This document shows, piece after piece, positions 1-8,879 of a stretch of 64,000 bases of DNA; the stretch's first letter is position 1; each line of letters begins with the position of its first letter. Under the pieces are notes generated by a model that made no database searches, was not told where the DNA came from, and saw only the letters and a program-made list of their open reading frames with translations. Both the position numbers and the translations under genes were made by a program. The DNA lies in the NCBI RefSeq assembly GCF_006125015.1, contig NZ_SZZN01000001.1, positions 3,286,001 to 3,350,000 on the forward strand, given 5' to 3'. The DNA comes from Roseovarius arcticus (GTDB lineage Bacteria; Pseudomonadota; Alphaproteobacteria; Rhodobacterales; Rhodobacteraceae).

Positions 1-314
1 CAGCGTCATTCCGAATGTGTTATGGCAGCGAATTTATCTCGCGAGATATGGATCTGTGGGCCTATCAAAGGAACGTCACCCTCGACTTCTCACGCCCCGG
101 CAAACCAACAGAGAACGCCTACATCTAGGCCTTCAATGGTACGTTCCGCGCCGAGTGTCTGAACGCTCATTGGTTCATGGGCCTTGAAGATACGGCCGAA
201 AAGTTGGAGGCTTGGCGTGTAGACTACAACGAAGAACGACCGCACAGTGCAATAGGGAACAAAGTCCCGGCAGCGCTGATGAAATTACCGGACGCATCCA
301 GCCCGTCTGTGTGA
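1..314 (+). pseudogene. IS3-family transposase orfB, 3' remnant (broken)
   Basis: The reading frame beginning at base 3 gives the C-terminal third of an IS3-family (DDE) transposase: YGSEFISRDMDLW, then SRPGKPTENAYI, then AFNGTFRAECLNAHW and YNEERPHSAIGN. The 5' part lies outside the window. Two lesions are visible. A TAG stop at 126-128 replaces the Glu expected in NAYIEAFNG, which is the catalytic Glu of the DDE triad. The residues before GSEF read RMCY where the family has RVDN, so the second catalytic Asp is also gone. The frame resumes after the stop and ends at TGA 312-314. It is an inactive relic. Confidence 0.8.
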
Positions 315-358
315 TCAAAGTGCGGAAAATCTAGCCCCAACCGGGGACACTTTGGGTA
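1..358 (+). mobile_element. IS3-family element remnant, right end
   Basis: This holds the transposase relic plus about 45 bp of non-coding tail. The tail ends near CCCCAACCGGGGACACTTT at about 336-354, which is likely the terminal inverted repeat because this type of IS ends shortly after orfB. The left end is outside the window, so neither the mate repeat nor a target duplication can be checked. The exact right boundary is uncertain by several bases. Confidence 0.5.
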
Positions 359-487
359 GCACAGCAAACCTGAACGGAGCTAACTCATAAACGAGGACCC
401 CCAGGGGAGCAGGTCTCTAGTCTTTCCGTGTTAACTATGTCTCTCGACAATGACATGCAAATGCAACGACGTTGTGAGAACTAGATA

Positions 488-1444
488 TCAGACCTCCATC
501 CGTATGAAGGCAAGCTGGCCAGCAACTACTTGACGGAAATGGCGTGCTCGATCAAATGCCTCAGGGCGTCTCTGAATTAAGCTCATTAGGCTCCAGAACG
601 ATGCCCGACTGAGGTTGAACAGAAGCAATATCAGCCAAGCACTGACGGCAGCTAGGCGCCCACCATGCTTTGCATGTAAACGCACCATAGCATCGGTGAG
701 CAGAAGATCACGGCGATGGTTAAGCTTGGAGGCCGAAGCGCTGCCGTAATGTATGATTTCACCCACCGGCGCGAAGACCAACCGACAACCTGCCATGCGA
801 ATCCGTCGACACCAGTCGGTCTCTTCGCCAAAAAAGAAAAAACTCTCATCGAGCGGACCTACCTGCTCCAACACCGTGTTGCGCACCATAAGATAGCAGC
901 CTGTGATACTATCGACGTCGCGTTCGCTGTCACGCTGCCAATCCATCATCTGATAGCGGCCGAGGAAACGTGGCCAAGGCAGTTTGCACAGCCCGGAGGT
1001 TTGTAAAGTCAAATTGATCAGGCTGGGCCACATTGAACAGGTTCGTTGCATGGTGCGGTCGGGATTTAGAACCCGACATCCCATAGCACCCACATCTGGA
1101 TGGGAGTTAAGGTATCTTACGGAAGCGGCCAGCACGTCGCCCAAAACAATCGTGTCGGAATTGAGCATTAGGACATACCGCCCAATAGCAACTTCAAAAC
1201 CTTGATTATTAGCAGCGGCAAAGCCCCGATTTCGCAGGTTTCGGATAAGCAGAACTCCGGGAAATTCCCGCGCCACCATATCAGCCGATCCGTCTTCCGA
1301 TGCATTGTCAATAACGATAATTTGCATCCTTATCGCGCCACAGTTATTGAACACAGAATGGAGCACCTGGTGCAGCAGACTGACCGTATTCCAGTTGACT
1401 ATGACGACTGACAGTTCAGGCACAGCTCGTGAAGCATCGTTCAC
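488..1444 (-). CDS. Glycosyltransferase family 2 (rhamnosyltransferase-like)
   Basis: A 318-residue cytoplasmic GT-A glycosyltransferase. It opens with LSVVIVNWNT, has the nucleotide-sugar-binding IVIDNASEDGS and the DxD-type MLNSDT, and the acceptor-side GEETDWCRR characteristic of WbbL-like rhamnosyl or related transferases. A hydrophobic stretch lies near the C terminus. I place the start at a GTG whose first bases overlap the stop of the upstream GT4 gene (GTGA), because AAAGGAGGAA precedes it at good spacing. The longer reading frame adds residues with no such support. It is translationally coupled to the GT4 gene, so both probably act on the same glycan. Donor and acceptor sugars cannot be read from the sequence. 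Confidence 0.88.
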   Translation of the reverse strand: MNDASRAVPELSVVIVNWNTVSLLHQVLHSVFNNCGAIRMQIIVIDNASEDGSADMVAREFPGVLLIRNLRNRGFAAANNQGFEVAIGRYVLMLNSDTIVLGDVLAASVRYLNSHPDVGAMGCRVLNPDRTMQRTCSMWPSLINLTLQTSGLCKLPWPRFLGRYQMMDWQRDSERDVDSITGCYLMVRNTVLEQVGPLDESFFFFGEETDWCRRIRMAGCRLVFAPVGEIIHYGSASASKLNHRRDLLLTDAMVRLHAKHGGRLAAVSAWLILLLFNLSRASFWSLMSLIQRRPEAFDRARHFRQVVAGQLAFIRMEV

Positions 1445-2691
1445 GGTTCCTCCTTTGCTCGCGCAGCTAATATTTCGTGATATTGGTTTATCATCTCTGC
1501 CGCCCTGTCGTCCCAACTACCGAAGGATTTTAGGCGTTTGCGCGCTCCGGCTCCTAGAGCAATACATTTTCTTGGGTCACCCGCGAGATCACGAATGGCA
1601 GCCGCGATATCGCTAGAAAACTGTCCCGGCGCCTTGACGGCCAATCGGATGCCGCAACTTTCGTCGATGATAAAATCCGGACCTCCCCGGGAGGCCGCGA
1701 TAACCGCAAGCCCATGAGCCATAGCTTCAAAAAAAACGCCGCCCATAGGTTCTCGAAAGCTTGGAAAGCAAAATACGTCAGCCTTTGCATACTCCTCTTC
1801 GACGGCCCCCCGCGATATGCGCCCCAAAAAGGTGATTTGGTCTGTCACGCCCAAACGTTCCGCTTCGGCCTTACAAGCGCTAAGGTCCTCTCCATCTCCA
1901 GCACTGGTCAAACGAACGCCGGGCAGGTCGCGTAACTGCGCCATCGCCCGCACTACATCACGTAGTCCTTTGGTGCGTACGACTCGTCCAACGTGAAGAA
2001 GGTTCAAGCGACCAGGTTCAGGGTAACGCACCCGTTCGGGAGGAAAGGTGTCATATCCCCTTTCAAGTGTCGCGTGAAAACGTTGGATGGGTATAGACCT
2101 TAACTCACCAGCGACATAAGGGGCCACTCCCAGAACCAAGTCGGCCCCAGCATAACTGGCCCTAAGCCAAGGATCGTGACGCAGTCGAAAATGGTCCAAG
2201 GCACGCAGTCGCGAAGCAAACGAGGTGCTTTGTCGAACTTCGTCACGAAAGCCTGTTGGGGTATTGAGCGCGCCACCCAAAGGTCCGACCACATAGGGAA
2301 TGCCTGACCCACGCAAAGCAGTGGCATAACGCATTGCTTGAGGCAGGAGTTGGTGTCCAATGTCGAAGGTTTCGCCGCGAGCCCGTGCTCTGCGCATCCA
2401 TCGACGAACCTGCAAATTAAAAAATGGCAAAGACGGCTTGGCCAGTGCATTGAATCTTTCGAACTTCTTATAAAGAAAAGCCGGTTCTGGCCAAGTTATC
2501 ACACGTGCCGCAGGAAGCTGTAGGGCCAGTGGAACCGCGCCGATCCGCGCCGTCGCAAGAACCGTTACGTCGGCCTGCCGCGACAATGCCTCTGTCCAGT
2601 TGAAAGCCCATTCGACTTCGCCGATATCGTTGCCGTCGAGTGACGGCGCGACAATCAAAAGTCGCAGTCTAGGATTGAACGATTCAAGCAT
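1441..2691 (-). CDS. Glycosyltransferase family 4 (GT-B)
   Basis: About 416 residues. The N-terminal Rossmann-like domain starts LRLLIVAPSLDG. The C-terminal GT4 domain has LLHVGRVVRTKGL, a donor-binding loop REPMGGVFFEAMAHG (the EX7E-type motif) and AASRGGPDFI. It transfers a sugar from an activated nucleotide to a growing lipid-linked glycan at the inner face of the inner membrane. The in-frame ATG at 2691 is preferred over the one at 2742, because the extra 17 residues are hydrophobic, not family-like, and have no ribosome site. It overlaps the downstream GT2 gene by 4 bp. It is probably the first gene of a two-gene transcript, since about 460 bp without a gene lies upstream. Confidence 0.86.
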   Translation of the reverse strand: MLESFNPRLRLLIVAPSLDGNDIGEVEWAFNWTEALSRQADVTVLATARIGAVPLALQLPAARVITWPEPAFLYKKFERFNALAKPSLPFFNLQVRRWMRRARARGETFDIGHQLLPQAMRYATALRGSGIPYVVGPLGGALNTPTGFRDEVRQSTSFASRLRALDHFRLRHDPWLRASYAGADLVLGVAPYVAGELRSIPIQRFHATLERGYDTFPPERVRYPEPGRLNLLHVGRVVRTKGLRDVVRAMAQLRDLPGVRLTSAGDGEDLSACKAEAERLGVTDQITFLGRISRGAVEEEYAKADVFCFPSFREPMGGVFFEAMAHGLAVIAASRGGPDFIIDESCGIRLAVKAPGQFSSDIAAAIRDLAGDPRKCIALGAGARKRLKSFGSWDDRAAEMINQYHEILAARAKEEP

Positions 2692-3156
2692 GCTCGTCGG
2701 ATAACACCATATCAGCGAAAAAACTATACTATTCCATAACATAGTGTGAGCTAAGGTGTACGCAAGAACTTAATGAAGACGAACCTTTGTTGGTTGGGTC
2801 ACGCCCCATTGATCCGTTTATTGGGCCGCGGATTTCACCATGAACCCGGCATTGGCACACCTCATTTTCCCTCAGTGGCCGCCAAAATACTGTTATGATA
2901 CCGTGAAATCGCGCTCGCTGCGACCTTCATGTTCTAATTTTATTAATCAACAAGTTTAAAGACAAATTTCTTTCACACTCCTTCTCGTAATGCTGCCTTT
3001 CATAAACGATGTCAGACGGCAAGATCTGGCCTGCACCACGTTGGGAAACTGATGGTTGCCACCACTGTAATCACGCGAGACCTCACCAGATTTTGTAGAC
3101 ACCATCACAAAAAAATGGAGAATGCCAACAAGGCTGGTGCGACCATTAGCTAAAAT
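2692..3156. other. Intergenic, low GC, no gene seen
   Basis: About 465 bp between the GT4 gene and the Sec-type beta-helix gene. It must contain the GT4 promoter and the 3' end of the beta-helix transcript. No convincing terminator hairpin or -35/-10 pair stood out. Short open stretches on the minus strand have no start signal and no recognisable similarity. Confidence 0.5.
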
Positions 3157-4452
3157 CTAGCGGCACGGCCTAAAATCCCTCAGCAGCCTCGCCCCCGCAT
3201 TCAACCGATCTACGCTGCTGCCAAGGCGTACACTGTAATCATTATATCCATTTGCAGGGCTGGTGGAGGAATAGATGAACTGGCGATCATAAAAGCCAGC
3301 AGAGTTTGGAGATGTGTCTTGGATGATAGCGTTATTAAGAACAACCCAATTCTGCTGACCTTCGTATCCGCCTATCGCGCCAACAACGTTTTGCTCTATG
3401 ACGACATACCGTGAATCTTTTGAGACACGGATTTTGGGTATCGAAATATTCTTAGTATTTGACCGTCTAACTCGAATCAGCGAGTTCCGACGTACCGACA
3501 AGCCCTCCGCAAGATTAATTGATATTCCGTGCGTATGTGCGTTATAGATCAAATTGTTTTCGATTAGAATATTTCGATGCCAATTCGTTGGATCATTAGC
3601 GCTTGCTCTGTCGCGGCCAGCCCAGATGGTTTGGGTCCAGTCGCCAGATGCCATGTCAAAAATATTGTCACGGATCGTCAAGTCATTGACGCCGGCCCCA
3701 CTGGACCGTTGAATTTGTATCATGTCCCGGTGATCACTTAGCGAGTCCGCGCCCTTGAAGTCATGAATGTAGTTTTTTTCAACCAGCGCTGTTTGTATCC
3801 TTCCCAACTTGATGCCATCCGATCGAATGCCGTGAATGTTATTCCCCAAAACATGTATGTTCGAACTAGTATTTATAGTCAAACCTGTCCACCACGAATG
3901 AAATTCCGAATTCACCACATCAATATTTTTCGACCCTTTTACTACTAGCCCTTTTCCCGTTCCTAAACCATCTGCGGCGGTACCTGTTCCGCTCGCCGTA
4001 TCGCCTTCGAAGAGAGACGCGGTGAAGGTGATGTCGCTGCTATTTTCTACGCGGAACTTGCTGGAATGGTAGGAGGCCCCCGGCGAATAAGTATAGTTGA
4101 ATTTAATCGTGTCAAAGGTAATGTTCGATGCGTGATCCAGATAAGCCTCGGAAAAGCTTGCCATCGCCTTCGCATCGGCGGAACGGAGCGTTACGGGGGA
4201 ACGGAAATTTGATTTGATAGACAGCACTCCATAGTTACCCGCAGCAAGCAAGAAAGTTTCGCCGCCCCGCGCGTGATTAAGCGCGGAAAAAAGCTCGTCT
4301 ACGGTGCGGATGGTCTGACCATGAAGCTCAATTGAGTTCGAGGTAGCAACGTCCATATCAGTGCAGGTCGTCGTGGCGGCGAGCGGGAAAGGCATCAGCA
4401 AGAATATCAGACTTACGAGGGAAAACGGGATGAAAGGGCCTATTTTGCACAT
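3157..4452 (-). CDS. Secreted right-handed beta-helix protein, polysaccharide lyase/epimerase-like (paralogue 1)
   Basis: 431 residues. Residues 1-26 are a Sec signal peptide (hydrophobic FSLVSLIFLLMPFPLA, then AATTTC). The rest is a parallel beta-helix: repeated short coils of the type SNITFDTIKF, KNIDVVNSEF, SNIHVLGNNI and LTIRDNIFDM. A conserved acidic/His surface is likely the active site: SDGIKLG (211-217), YIHDF (228-232), DHRDMIQIQ (240-248) and YNAHTHGISINL (303-314). This architecture is shared by PL6-type lyases and mannuronan C5-epimerases. Which reaction it performs is not decidable here. Residues 47-420 align closely with the type I secreted protein at 11800-13947 and, except for a gap, with 17830-18870. 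It is probably periplasmic or extracellular and modifies the polysaccharide made by this locus. Confidence 0.8.
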   Translation of the reverse strand: MCKIGPFIPFSLVSLIFLLMPFPLAATTTCTDMDVATSNSIELHGQTIRTVDELFSALNHARGGETFLLAAGNYGVLSIKSNFRSPVTLRSADAKAMASFSEAYLDHASNITFDTIKFNYTYSPGASYHSSKFRVENSSDITFTASLFEGDTASGTGTAADGLGTGKGLVVKGSKNIDVVNSEFHSWWTGLTINTSSNIHVLGNNIHGIRSDGIKLGRIQTALVEKNYIHDFKGADSLSDHRDMIQIQRSSGAGVNDLTIRDNIFDMASGDWTQTIWAGRDRASANDPTNWHRNILIENNLIYNAHTHGISINLAEGLSVRRNSLIRVRRSNTKNISIPKIRVSKDSRYVVIEQNVVGAIGGYEGQQNWVVLNNAIIQDTSPNSAGFYDRQFIYSSTSPANGYNDYSVRLGSSVDRLNAGARLLRDFRPCR

Positions 4453-4490
4453 GAAAAGCCGTCCCTAAATCTGGTCTGCGGCAGAAGGAA

Positions 4491-4519
4491 AGACTAAGGA
4501 AGAAATTATTTCGTGTCAA
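4491..4519 (-). promoter_or_regulatory. Sigma70-type promoter for the beta-helix gene
   Basis: On the minus strand a consensus -35 TTGACA (4519-4514) is followed after exactly 17 bp by TAGTCT (4496-4491), which matches TATAAT at four of six positions. Transcription would start about 30 bp before the ATG at 4452. The IS copy begins at 4564, so the insertion spared this promoter. Confidence 0.5.
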
Positions 4520-4626
4520 TGATAACATAAAGGCTTCTAGGCGATGCCATGCTCACGGTGGAATGCCCCCACTGAAGTGGTCCACCTTTTGGGATATAAT
4601 TATCCCGTTTTCAGGAGGACGACGAG

Positions 4627-4905
4627 ATGGCTGGCAAGCGAGAGAAGCCCGAAGATATTGTGCTGAAGCTACGGCAAGTTGAAGTGCTGCAAGGGCAAGG
4701 GCGGTCGACGGCGGAAGCGGTGCGTCAGATCGGTGTGACGGTTCAGACCTATTATCGATGGCGCAAAGAATATGGCGGCATGAACCGCAATCAGCTCAAG
4801 CGGCTTAAAGAGCTGGAAACAGAGAATACTCGGCTTAGGCGTGCGGTGTCGGATCTGACACTGGACAAGATGATCTTGACTGAGGCCGCACGGGGAAACT
4901 TCTAA
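4627..4905 (+). CDS. IS3-family transposase OrfA
   Basis: A 92-residue DNA-binding subunit. It has a helix-turn-helix with KPEDIVLKLRQVEVL and TVQTYYRWRKEYGG, followed by a leucine-zipper-like KRLKELETENTRLRRAV that mediates OrfA/OrfAB multimerisation. AGGAGG lies 10 bp before the ATG. The last codons CGG GGA AAC TTC TAA contain the slippery heptamer used to enter orfB. OrfA itself is intact. Confidence 0.88.
   Translation: MAGKREKPEDIVLKLRQVEVLQGQGRSTAEAVRQIGVTVQTYYRWRKEYGGMNRNQLKRLKELETENTRLRRAVSDLTLDKMILTEAARGNF
4893..4899 (+). promoter_or_regulatory. Programmed -1 frameshift site (G GGA AAC)
   Basis: The heptamer GGGAAAC is in the X XXY YYZ register relative to orfA (GGA, AAC codons). 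A -1 slip moves ribosomes into the frame of orfB, which is open from here without a stop until the lesion near 5095. IS3-family elements make the OrfAB transposase this way. A downstream structure was not evaluated. Confidence 0.65.
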
Positions 4906-5790
4906 GCCCTTCCCGCCGCCGTCGGTGCATTGATCATGTGCGGCAGACCCTTGGCGTATCTGAGCGCCGGGCCTGCCGCACACTCGGGCAGCATCGTTCG
5001 ACACAGCGCAAGGAACCTTGCGGCTTGCCGGACGAAGCGCGGCTAACCGAGGACATCATTGCACTGACGGAAGAGTTCGGACGCTATGCGCTGCCCGGCA
5101 GGCGATGCTCGCATCGCCGAGAGGGGGTACCGCATGATCACCGGGATGTTGAACAACAGCGGATGGCATGTGAATCACAAGCGCGTAGAGCGAATTTGGC
5201 GGCGCGAAGGGCTGAAAGTTCCACAAAAACAACCCAAGAAGGGGCGGCTCTGGCTGAACGACGGATCTTGCGTGAGGCTGCGGCCTGAGCGCCCAAACCA
5301 CGTTTGGTCGTATGACTTCGTCCAAGATCGCACACACGATGGGCGGGTCTACCGCACACTGAATATCATCGATGAGTTCACGAAGGAGGCGCTTGTGATC
5401 AGGGTTAAACGTAAGCTCAATTCAACAGACGTGGTCGACGCCTTGACCGATCTGTTTATCCTGAGAGGGCCGCCAGAATATATCAGATCGGATAATGGCG
5501 CGGAATTTATCGCAAAAAAAGTGCGTGCCTGGATCGGGGCAGTTGGCGCGAAAACCGCTTTCATCGCGCCAGGCTCACCATGGGAAAACGGATACTGCGA
5601 GAGCTTCAACTCCCGCTTCCGCGACGAGCTGCTGAACGGGGAGGTCTTCTTCACGTTGCGCGAGGCTCAGATCCTGATCGAAAGATGGCGCCGCCACTAC
5701 AACACAGTCAGGCCACACAGCGCCTTGGATTATCGTCCACCGGCACCAAAAAGCATCGTACCGATAGACCAGAGACCGACCATGCATTAA
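4893..5790 (+). pseudogene. IS3-family transposase OrfB, frameshifted by a 37-bp insertion
   Basis: The first part (VRQTLGVSERRACRTLGQH ... EEFGRYA) is in one frame. The rest (YRMITGMLNNSGW ... VERIWRREGLKVP ... PHSALDYRPPAP) is in another. Family members read GRYGYR at the join. Here about 37 bp, roughly 5095-5131, separate GGACGCTATG from GGTACCGC and shift the frame. The catalytic D, D and E are all present (WSYDFVQD, RSDNGAEF, NGYCESFNS), so the enzyme would be complete but for the insertion. The inserted bases include a perfect 7-bp hairpin, GGCGATG-CTCG-CATCGCC. Confidence 0.82.
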
Positions 5791-5819
5791 CATTTAAACT
5801 GGACCACCCGATGGGGGCA

Positions 5820-6764
5820 CACCAACGGCAGTCATTCGGCAGCCCGTACAGTTTTACACGACTTTTCGTCAGTTCTTTCGCCAGTCAACATAAAGCTTCC
5901 AATAAGCGTATGGACTGTTGTGACTGCAGGGTGACTGTAGCTGTCACGTCAATTTTAGAAGAAGGGGTCCAATGGACCATTATTCAAACTTTGCGTCAGG
6001 CAGGGTCGCCGAATGACGGTCTGTGCCGGTCTAAGTCGGCGCGGGTGTTGCTTAGGGGTATCTCATGGCGTGGTTTCCTGCAGGGCATCTCAATGAGAAC
6101 TTCGCGGCGGTTTCTAACGATGTGGATGGCTACAAAAACGGGGCCGGATCACGTCGTTTGGTCGAAGGTCACGATCAGCCTTCCAGGCCTACGAATTCTT
6201 GCAGAACCACTGGAGAGACGCGAACCTGGTCTGCCACTTGCGAAATTCGGAGGCTAGGAAGGCAGCCCTATGCTTAATCAGTGCGTCATTCCGAGGGCTG
6301 TCTCTAGGAGTTCATCGACCGCCTCATTAGCACGCCCAAACGCTTTCCTGCCGCTAAGCACGAATTCTATCTGCTGCGCGGCAAACCTGGCGTTGGCGTC
6401 CCCCACACACACCATCGCCCATCGCCCATCGCCGAGCGTCCAAACGGTCGGGTTGAGGGCGTTATGCAAAGCGTCTACTTCCGATCTGACCAGGAAATAG
6501 AAACCGCGCGCCACCGCTATCTACTGCTTTAAAGCCATCAGCTGCCCCAATCGGCCTTCGTCCGCAAAACACCATGCGGATGCATGCAATTAATAACGCA
6601 AACTTACGCCAAGCCTTTTCAGGAACCAAAACTCTTCAGATAAAGCCATGATATTTGCTAAAACGCGATACCTAACTTCTAAATTGGACAATCCAAGTTG
6701 GGTTGCAGCAATCCAGAAACTCCAAACTTAGGCTTACTGACACCGTTTTAAAATTAGATCGAAA
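5820..6764. other. Gene-poor scar region beside the IS
   Basis: 945 bp with no gene I can identify. It is broken by stops in all frames apart from the small minus-strand frame listed separately. Several short translated pieces look protein-like (for example AFQAYEFLQNHW on the plus strand near 6180) but have no start or ribosome site. It is most easily read as degraded DNA left by earlier insertions and deletions next to the IS. Confidence 0.5.
6278..6514 (-). CDS. Hypothetical 78-residue protein, doubtful
   Basis: An isolated open frame with a reasonable amino-acid composition (VWTLGDGRWAMVCVGDANAR, then an Ala/Glu-rich helix-like end). It lies in an otherwise degraded stretch. No Shine-Dalgarno sequence is evident, no family is recognised, and a stop lies just upstream. 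It could be a fragment of a former gene. Confidence 0.3.
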   Translation of the reverse strand: MARGFYFLVRSEVDALHNALNPTVWTLGDGRWAMVCVGDANARFAAQQIEFVLSGRKAFGRANEAVDELLETALGMTH

Positions 6765-8096
6765 TCAATGCTGACGTGGAAACCGAGTGTATCTAACTTT
6801 TCTTCTAGTAGAGATGTCACTGGCGATTTCGCTCTGGTCTAACTGAATATTGTCGGAATTTCCAATCCATACCCCACTCCCAAGCAGGAACATGAACAAA
6901 CAGTACGTCGCTTCCCAAATATGAACAGTAAATGCAGCTAATCCGATTCCAATCATTGAAATGAGGTATCCAGTGCGGGCTTGTGAGCTGCGTTCTGATA
7001 ATTGCGATCGACAAGCTCTAAACAACATTGTGAGGAAAGTTGCAATCAATAGTAGGAAAGACACTAAACCGTATCTGAGGGCAACAATTAGCCAAAAATT
7101 ATCAACGCTGCCTCTGAGCCAGCTTGGCCGCGTCCACTCTGCAAATCCAATTCCAAAAATAGGATTGCCCAAAATATCGTCTATAGAATGATTAAAGATC
7201 AAAATTCTATTATATCCTGAGCTTCTTGAAAATGTCAGCTCGGAAGCAATAATTTGAAAGGCATTTCGATTTGAAGCAAGCTCAATAAAAACGTATGTGA
7301 CGCCAAAAACAACGGCAAATATCACCCACCTTTTCTTGACTTTATTCAACAACTCATCCCAGGAAATAAGGAATAATTGAACCAAGACAGCCAGGAAAGC
7401 GCCAGAAGACAGTGAACTAAACACAGCTAAGACAACAGAGAATGGTCGGAGAATCTTCCTGAAGGGAGCATCCGAGGAGCCAAGTACATACCACGATAGT
7501 GCAAGTGCAGGGGCACAAAATACTCCGAACAGAATAGGGTGGGGCATAGATACCTGCGCTCGATTCAGGCCCAATCTTTGACCCTGATCTACCGAATTAT
7601 AGACGCTAAACACACCTCGAAAAAGGTCGAGAATAATCTTCCTTCCCGTAAGATTTTCTACAAGGGCAAACGGTAAAAGAGTTACTACCACTGCGAAAAA
7701 CCACCAAACAAAAACTTGAAAACTTTTGAAATCCCGAATCATTACACGGGCAATAAAATAAGGTACCAGAGTCTCGATGAGTAGAATCCCAGCGAATTCC
7801 CACTGTGCAGAAATTCCGTGATTTACAATGAGTGATATTGCCATCCAAAAAGCTGATATGACCAGCAAAATATCAGGGATGCAGATCGAACCCGCCGTTC
7901 CGCGCAAAAGATGTACTGTCACTGGAATGACGGCAACAAGTAGGTAAATACGATACATGCTTAGCCGGAATCCACCCACATAAAAGTAGAATGGCAAAAC
8001 GAAGGCTATCAAGAGGAGTGCAGTTAAATATCCCCGCGACGATATATCCGGGGGAATTTGAACTGCTCTGCGGCGGGATCGAGTAACGTTTGTCAA
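6765..8096 (-). CDS. O-antigen ligase/polymerase-like membrane protein (Wzy/WaaL type)
   Basis: 443 residues with about ten to twelve hydrophobic segments. Between two late segments is a longer periplasmic loop holding YNRILIFNHSIDDILGNP and IFGIGFAEW, the pattern of the Wzy_C/O-antigen ligase domain. Such proteins polymerise or ligate lipid-linked repeats on the periplasmic side of the inner membrane. In this setting it is the best candidate for the repeat-unit polymerase. The gene is clearly more AT-rich than most of the window, as usual for Wzy genes, and its codon use suggests separate acquisition. It runs in the same direction as, and just downstream of, the sulfotransferase at 8160-8879. 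Confidence 0.8.
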   Translation of the reverse strand: MTNVTRSRRRAVQIPPDISSRGYLTALLLIAFVLPFYFYVGGFRLSMYRIYLLVAVIPVTVHLLRGTAGSICIPDILLVISAFWMAISLIVNHGISAQWEFAGILLIETLVPYFIARVMIRDFKSFQVFVWWFFAVVVTLLPFALVENLTGRKIILDLFRGVFSVYNSVDQGQRLGLNRAQVSMPHPILFGVFCAPALALSWYVLGSSDAPFRKILRPFSVVLAVFSSLSSGAFLAVLVQLFLISWDELLNKVKKRWVIFAVVFGVTYVFIELASNRNAFQIIASELTFSRSSGYNRILIFNHSIDDILGNPIFGIGFAEWTRPSWLRGSVDNFWLIVALRYGLVSFLLLIATFLTMLFRACRSQLSERSSQARTGYLISMIGIGLAAFTVHIWEATYCLFMFLLGSGVWIGNSDNIQLDQSEIASDISTRRKVRYTRFPRQH

Positions 8097-8159
8097 GTTG
8101 CCGATCCCACTATCGATAGCGTCATTCTGAAAGAAACAGTAGACTGAAGCTGTATCCAG

Positions 8160-8879
8160 TCAGGTCGCAAGTCGTTGCTCCACTGCATCTAGATCATAGA
8201 GGCCACCAAGCAGCCTGTAGTCTGGCTGAGTGATTTGCAATAATGTATCAAGCTGCTTGCGGGTTAGTCTATCGTTCCGGCAATCTAGGCTTGAGTTATT
8301 CGAGTGGCTCATTGGAAGCTCTCGCCCGAGTCGCTCCGTCAGGAATGCACTCATCTCGCTCATCTCCTCGATACTAAAGATTCGATCAAAAAATCCAATA
8401 TCATCGCCCAGATGCCATGAATAGGACGTGGTGTGAACCCGAACAGGGCGACTGACCGCGCGGTAGTCGTGAAAGTGATCGATGAATTGCCCAAAATTCG
8501 GGTTTAGCGGCAGGCCCTCGTTCTCGATATCCATTTCTTCACCGCGCCATCGGAACTGGTCTATGTGGATCTTGTCGCGCCAAGCCGATTTGATGCGGGC
8601 GGCCGGATCGCGGACTAGAGTGAAGGTAACATATCCGTCTGGTACTTCCGCGAGGCAGAACTTCTGAGTCAGGTAACCCTTCTGCTCATGAATGTTGCGC
8701 GGCTTTGATAGCTTGGCCTTGGCCAATCGCCAGCGCAGGTTGTTCGCAACCCGCGCCAATCCACGGCCCGCGAACGGCGCGCCGTGGTCCAACTCCCAAA
8801 GGGTTTCCTTCAAAGTGCTGCTTCCAACCTTTGTTATGTCGAAATAAACTGCTTTCAATGCCTGCGAGACGACTGCCAT
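8160..8879 (-). CDS. Sulfotransferase-like protein 1
   Basis: About 239 residues. The N-terminal YFDITKVGSSTLK matches the 5'-phosphosulfate-binding loop of PAPS-dependent sulfotransferases. VTFTLVRDPAARIKSAW matches the 3'-phosphate-binding motif with its Arg and Ser. It would move sulfate from PAPS to a sugar hydroxyl in the cytoplasm or at the membrane. I start at the ATG 21 bp inside the longest frame, because AAGGTAGGT lies just before it while the outer start is a GTG without a site. It is one of three such genes within 3.5 kb and is separated by 63 bp from the polymerase downstream. Confidence 0.8.
   Translation of the reverse strand: MAVVSQALKAVYFDITKVGSSTLKETLWELDHGAPFAGRGLARVANNLRWRLAKAKLSKPRNIHEQKGYLTQKFCLAEVPDGYVTFTLVRDPAARIKSAWRDKIHIDQFRWRGEEMDIENEGLPLNPNFGQFIDHFHDYRAVSRPVRVHTTSYSWHLGDDIGFFDRIFSIEEMSEMSAFLTERLGRELPMSHSNNSSLDCRNDRLTRKQLDTLLQITQPDYRLLGGLYDLDAVEQRLAT

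Larger units (their letters stand above)
4564..5819 (+). mobile_element. IS3-family insertion sequence, orfB disrupted
   Basis: The 1256-bp element is bounded by imperfect terminal inverted repeats. The left end reads TGCCCCCACTGAAGTGGTCC and the right end, reverse complemented, TGCCCCCATCGGGTGGTCCA. It contains orfA, a -1 slippery site and orfB with a frameshifting insertion. The flanking triplets (GAA left, CAC right) do not match, so no 3-bp target duplication is visible. That suggests an old copy or a rearrangement after insertion. Confidence 0.85.

Noticed and set aside
2890..3110. Minus-strand protein-like stretch (PSDIVYERQHYEKE) as possible transposase remnant
   Set aside because: Too short, no start, no recognised motif; kept only as intergenic.
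6283..6296. 12-mer GCGTCATTCCGA also present at base 3-14
   Set aside because: Similarity does not extend on either side, so chance is likely.
6412..6434. Short tandem repeat CATCGCC x3
   Set aside because: Three copies of 7 bp only, no spacers; not a CRISPR array or a useful repeat.
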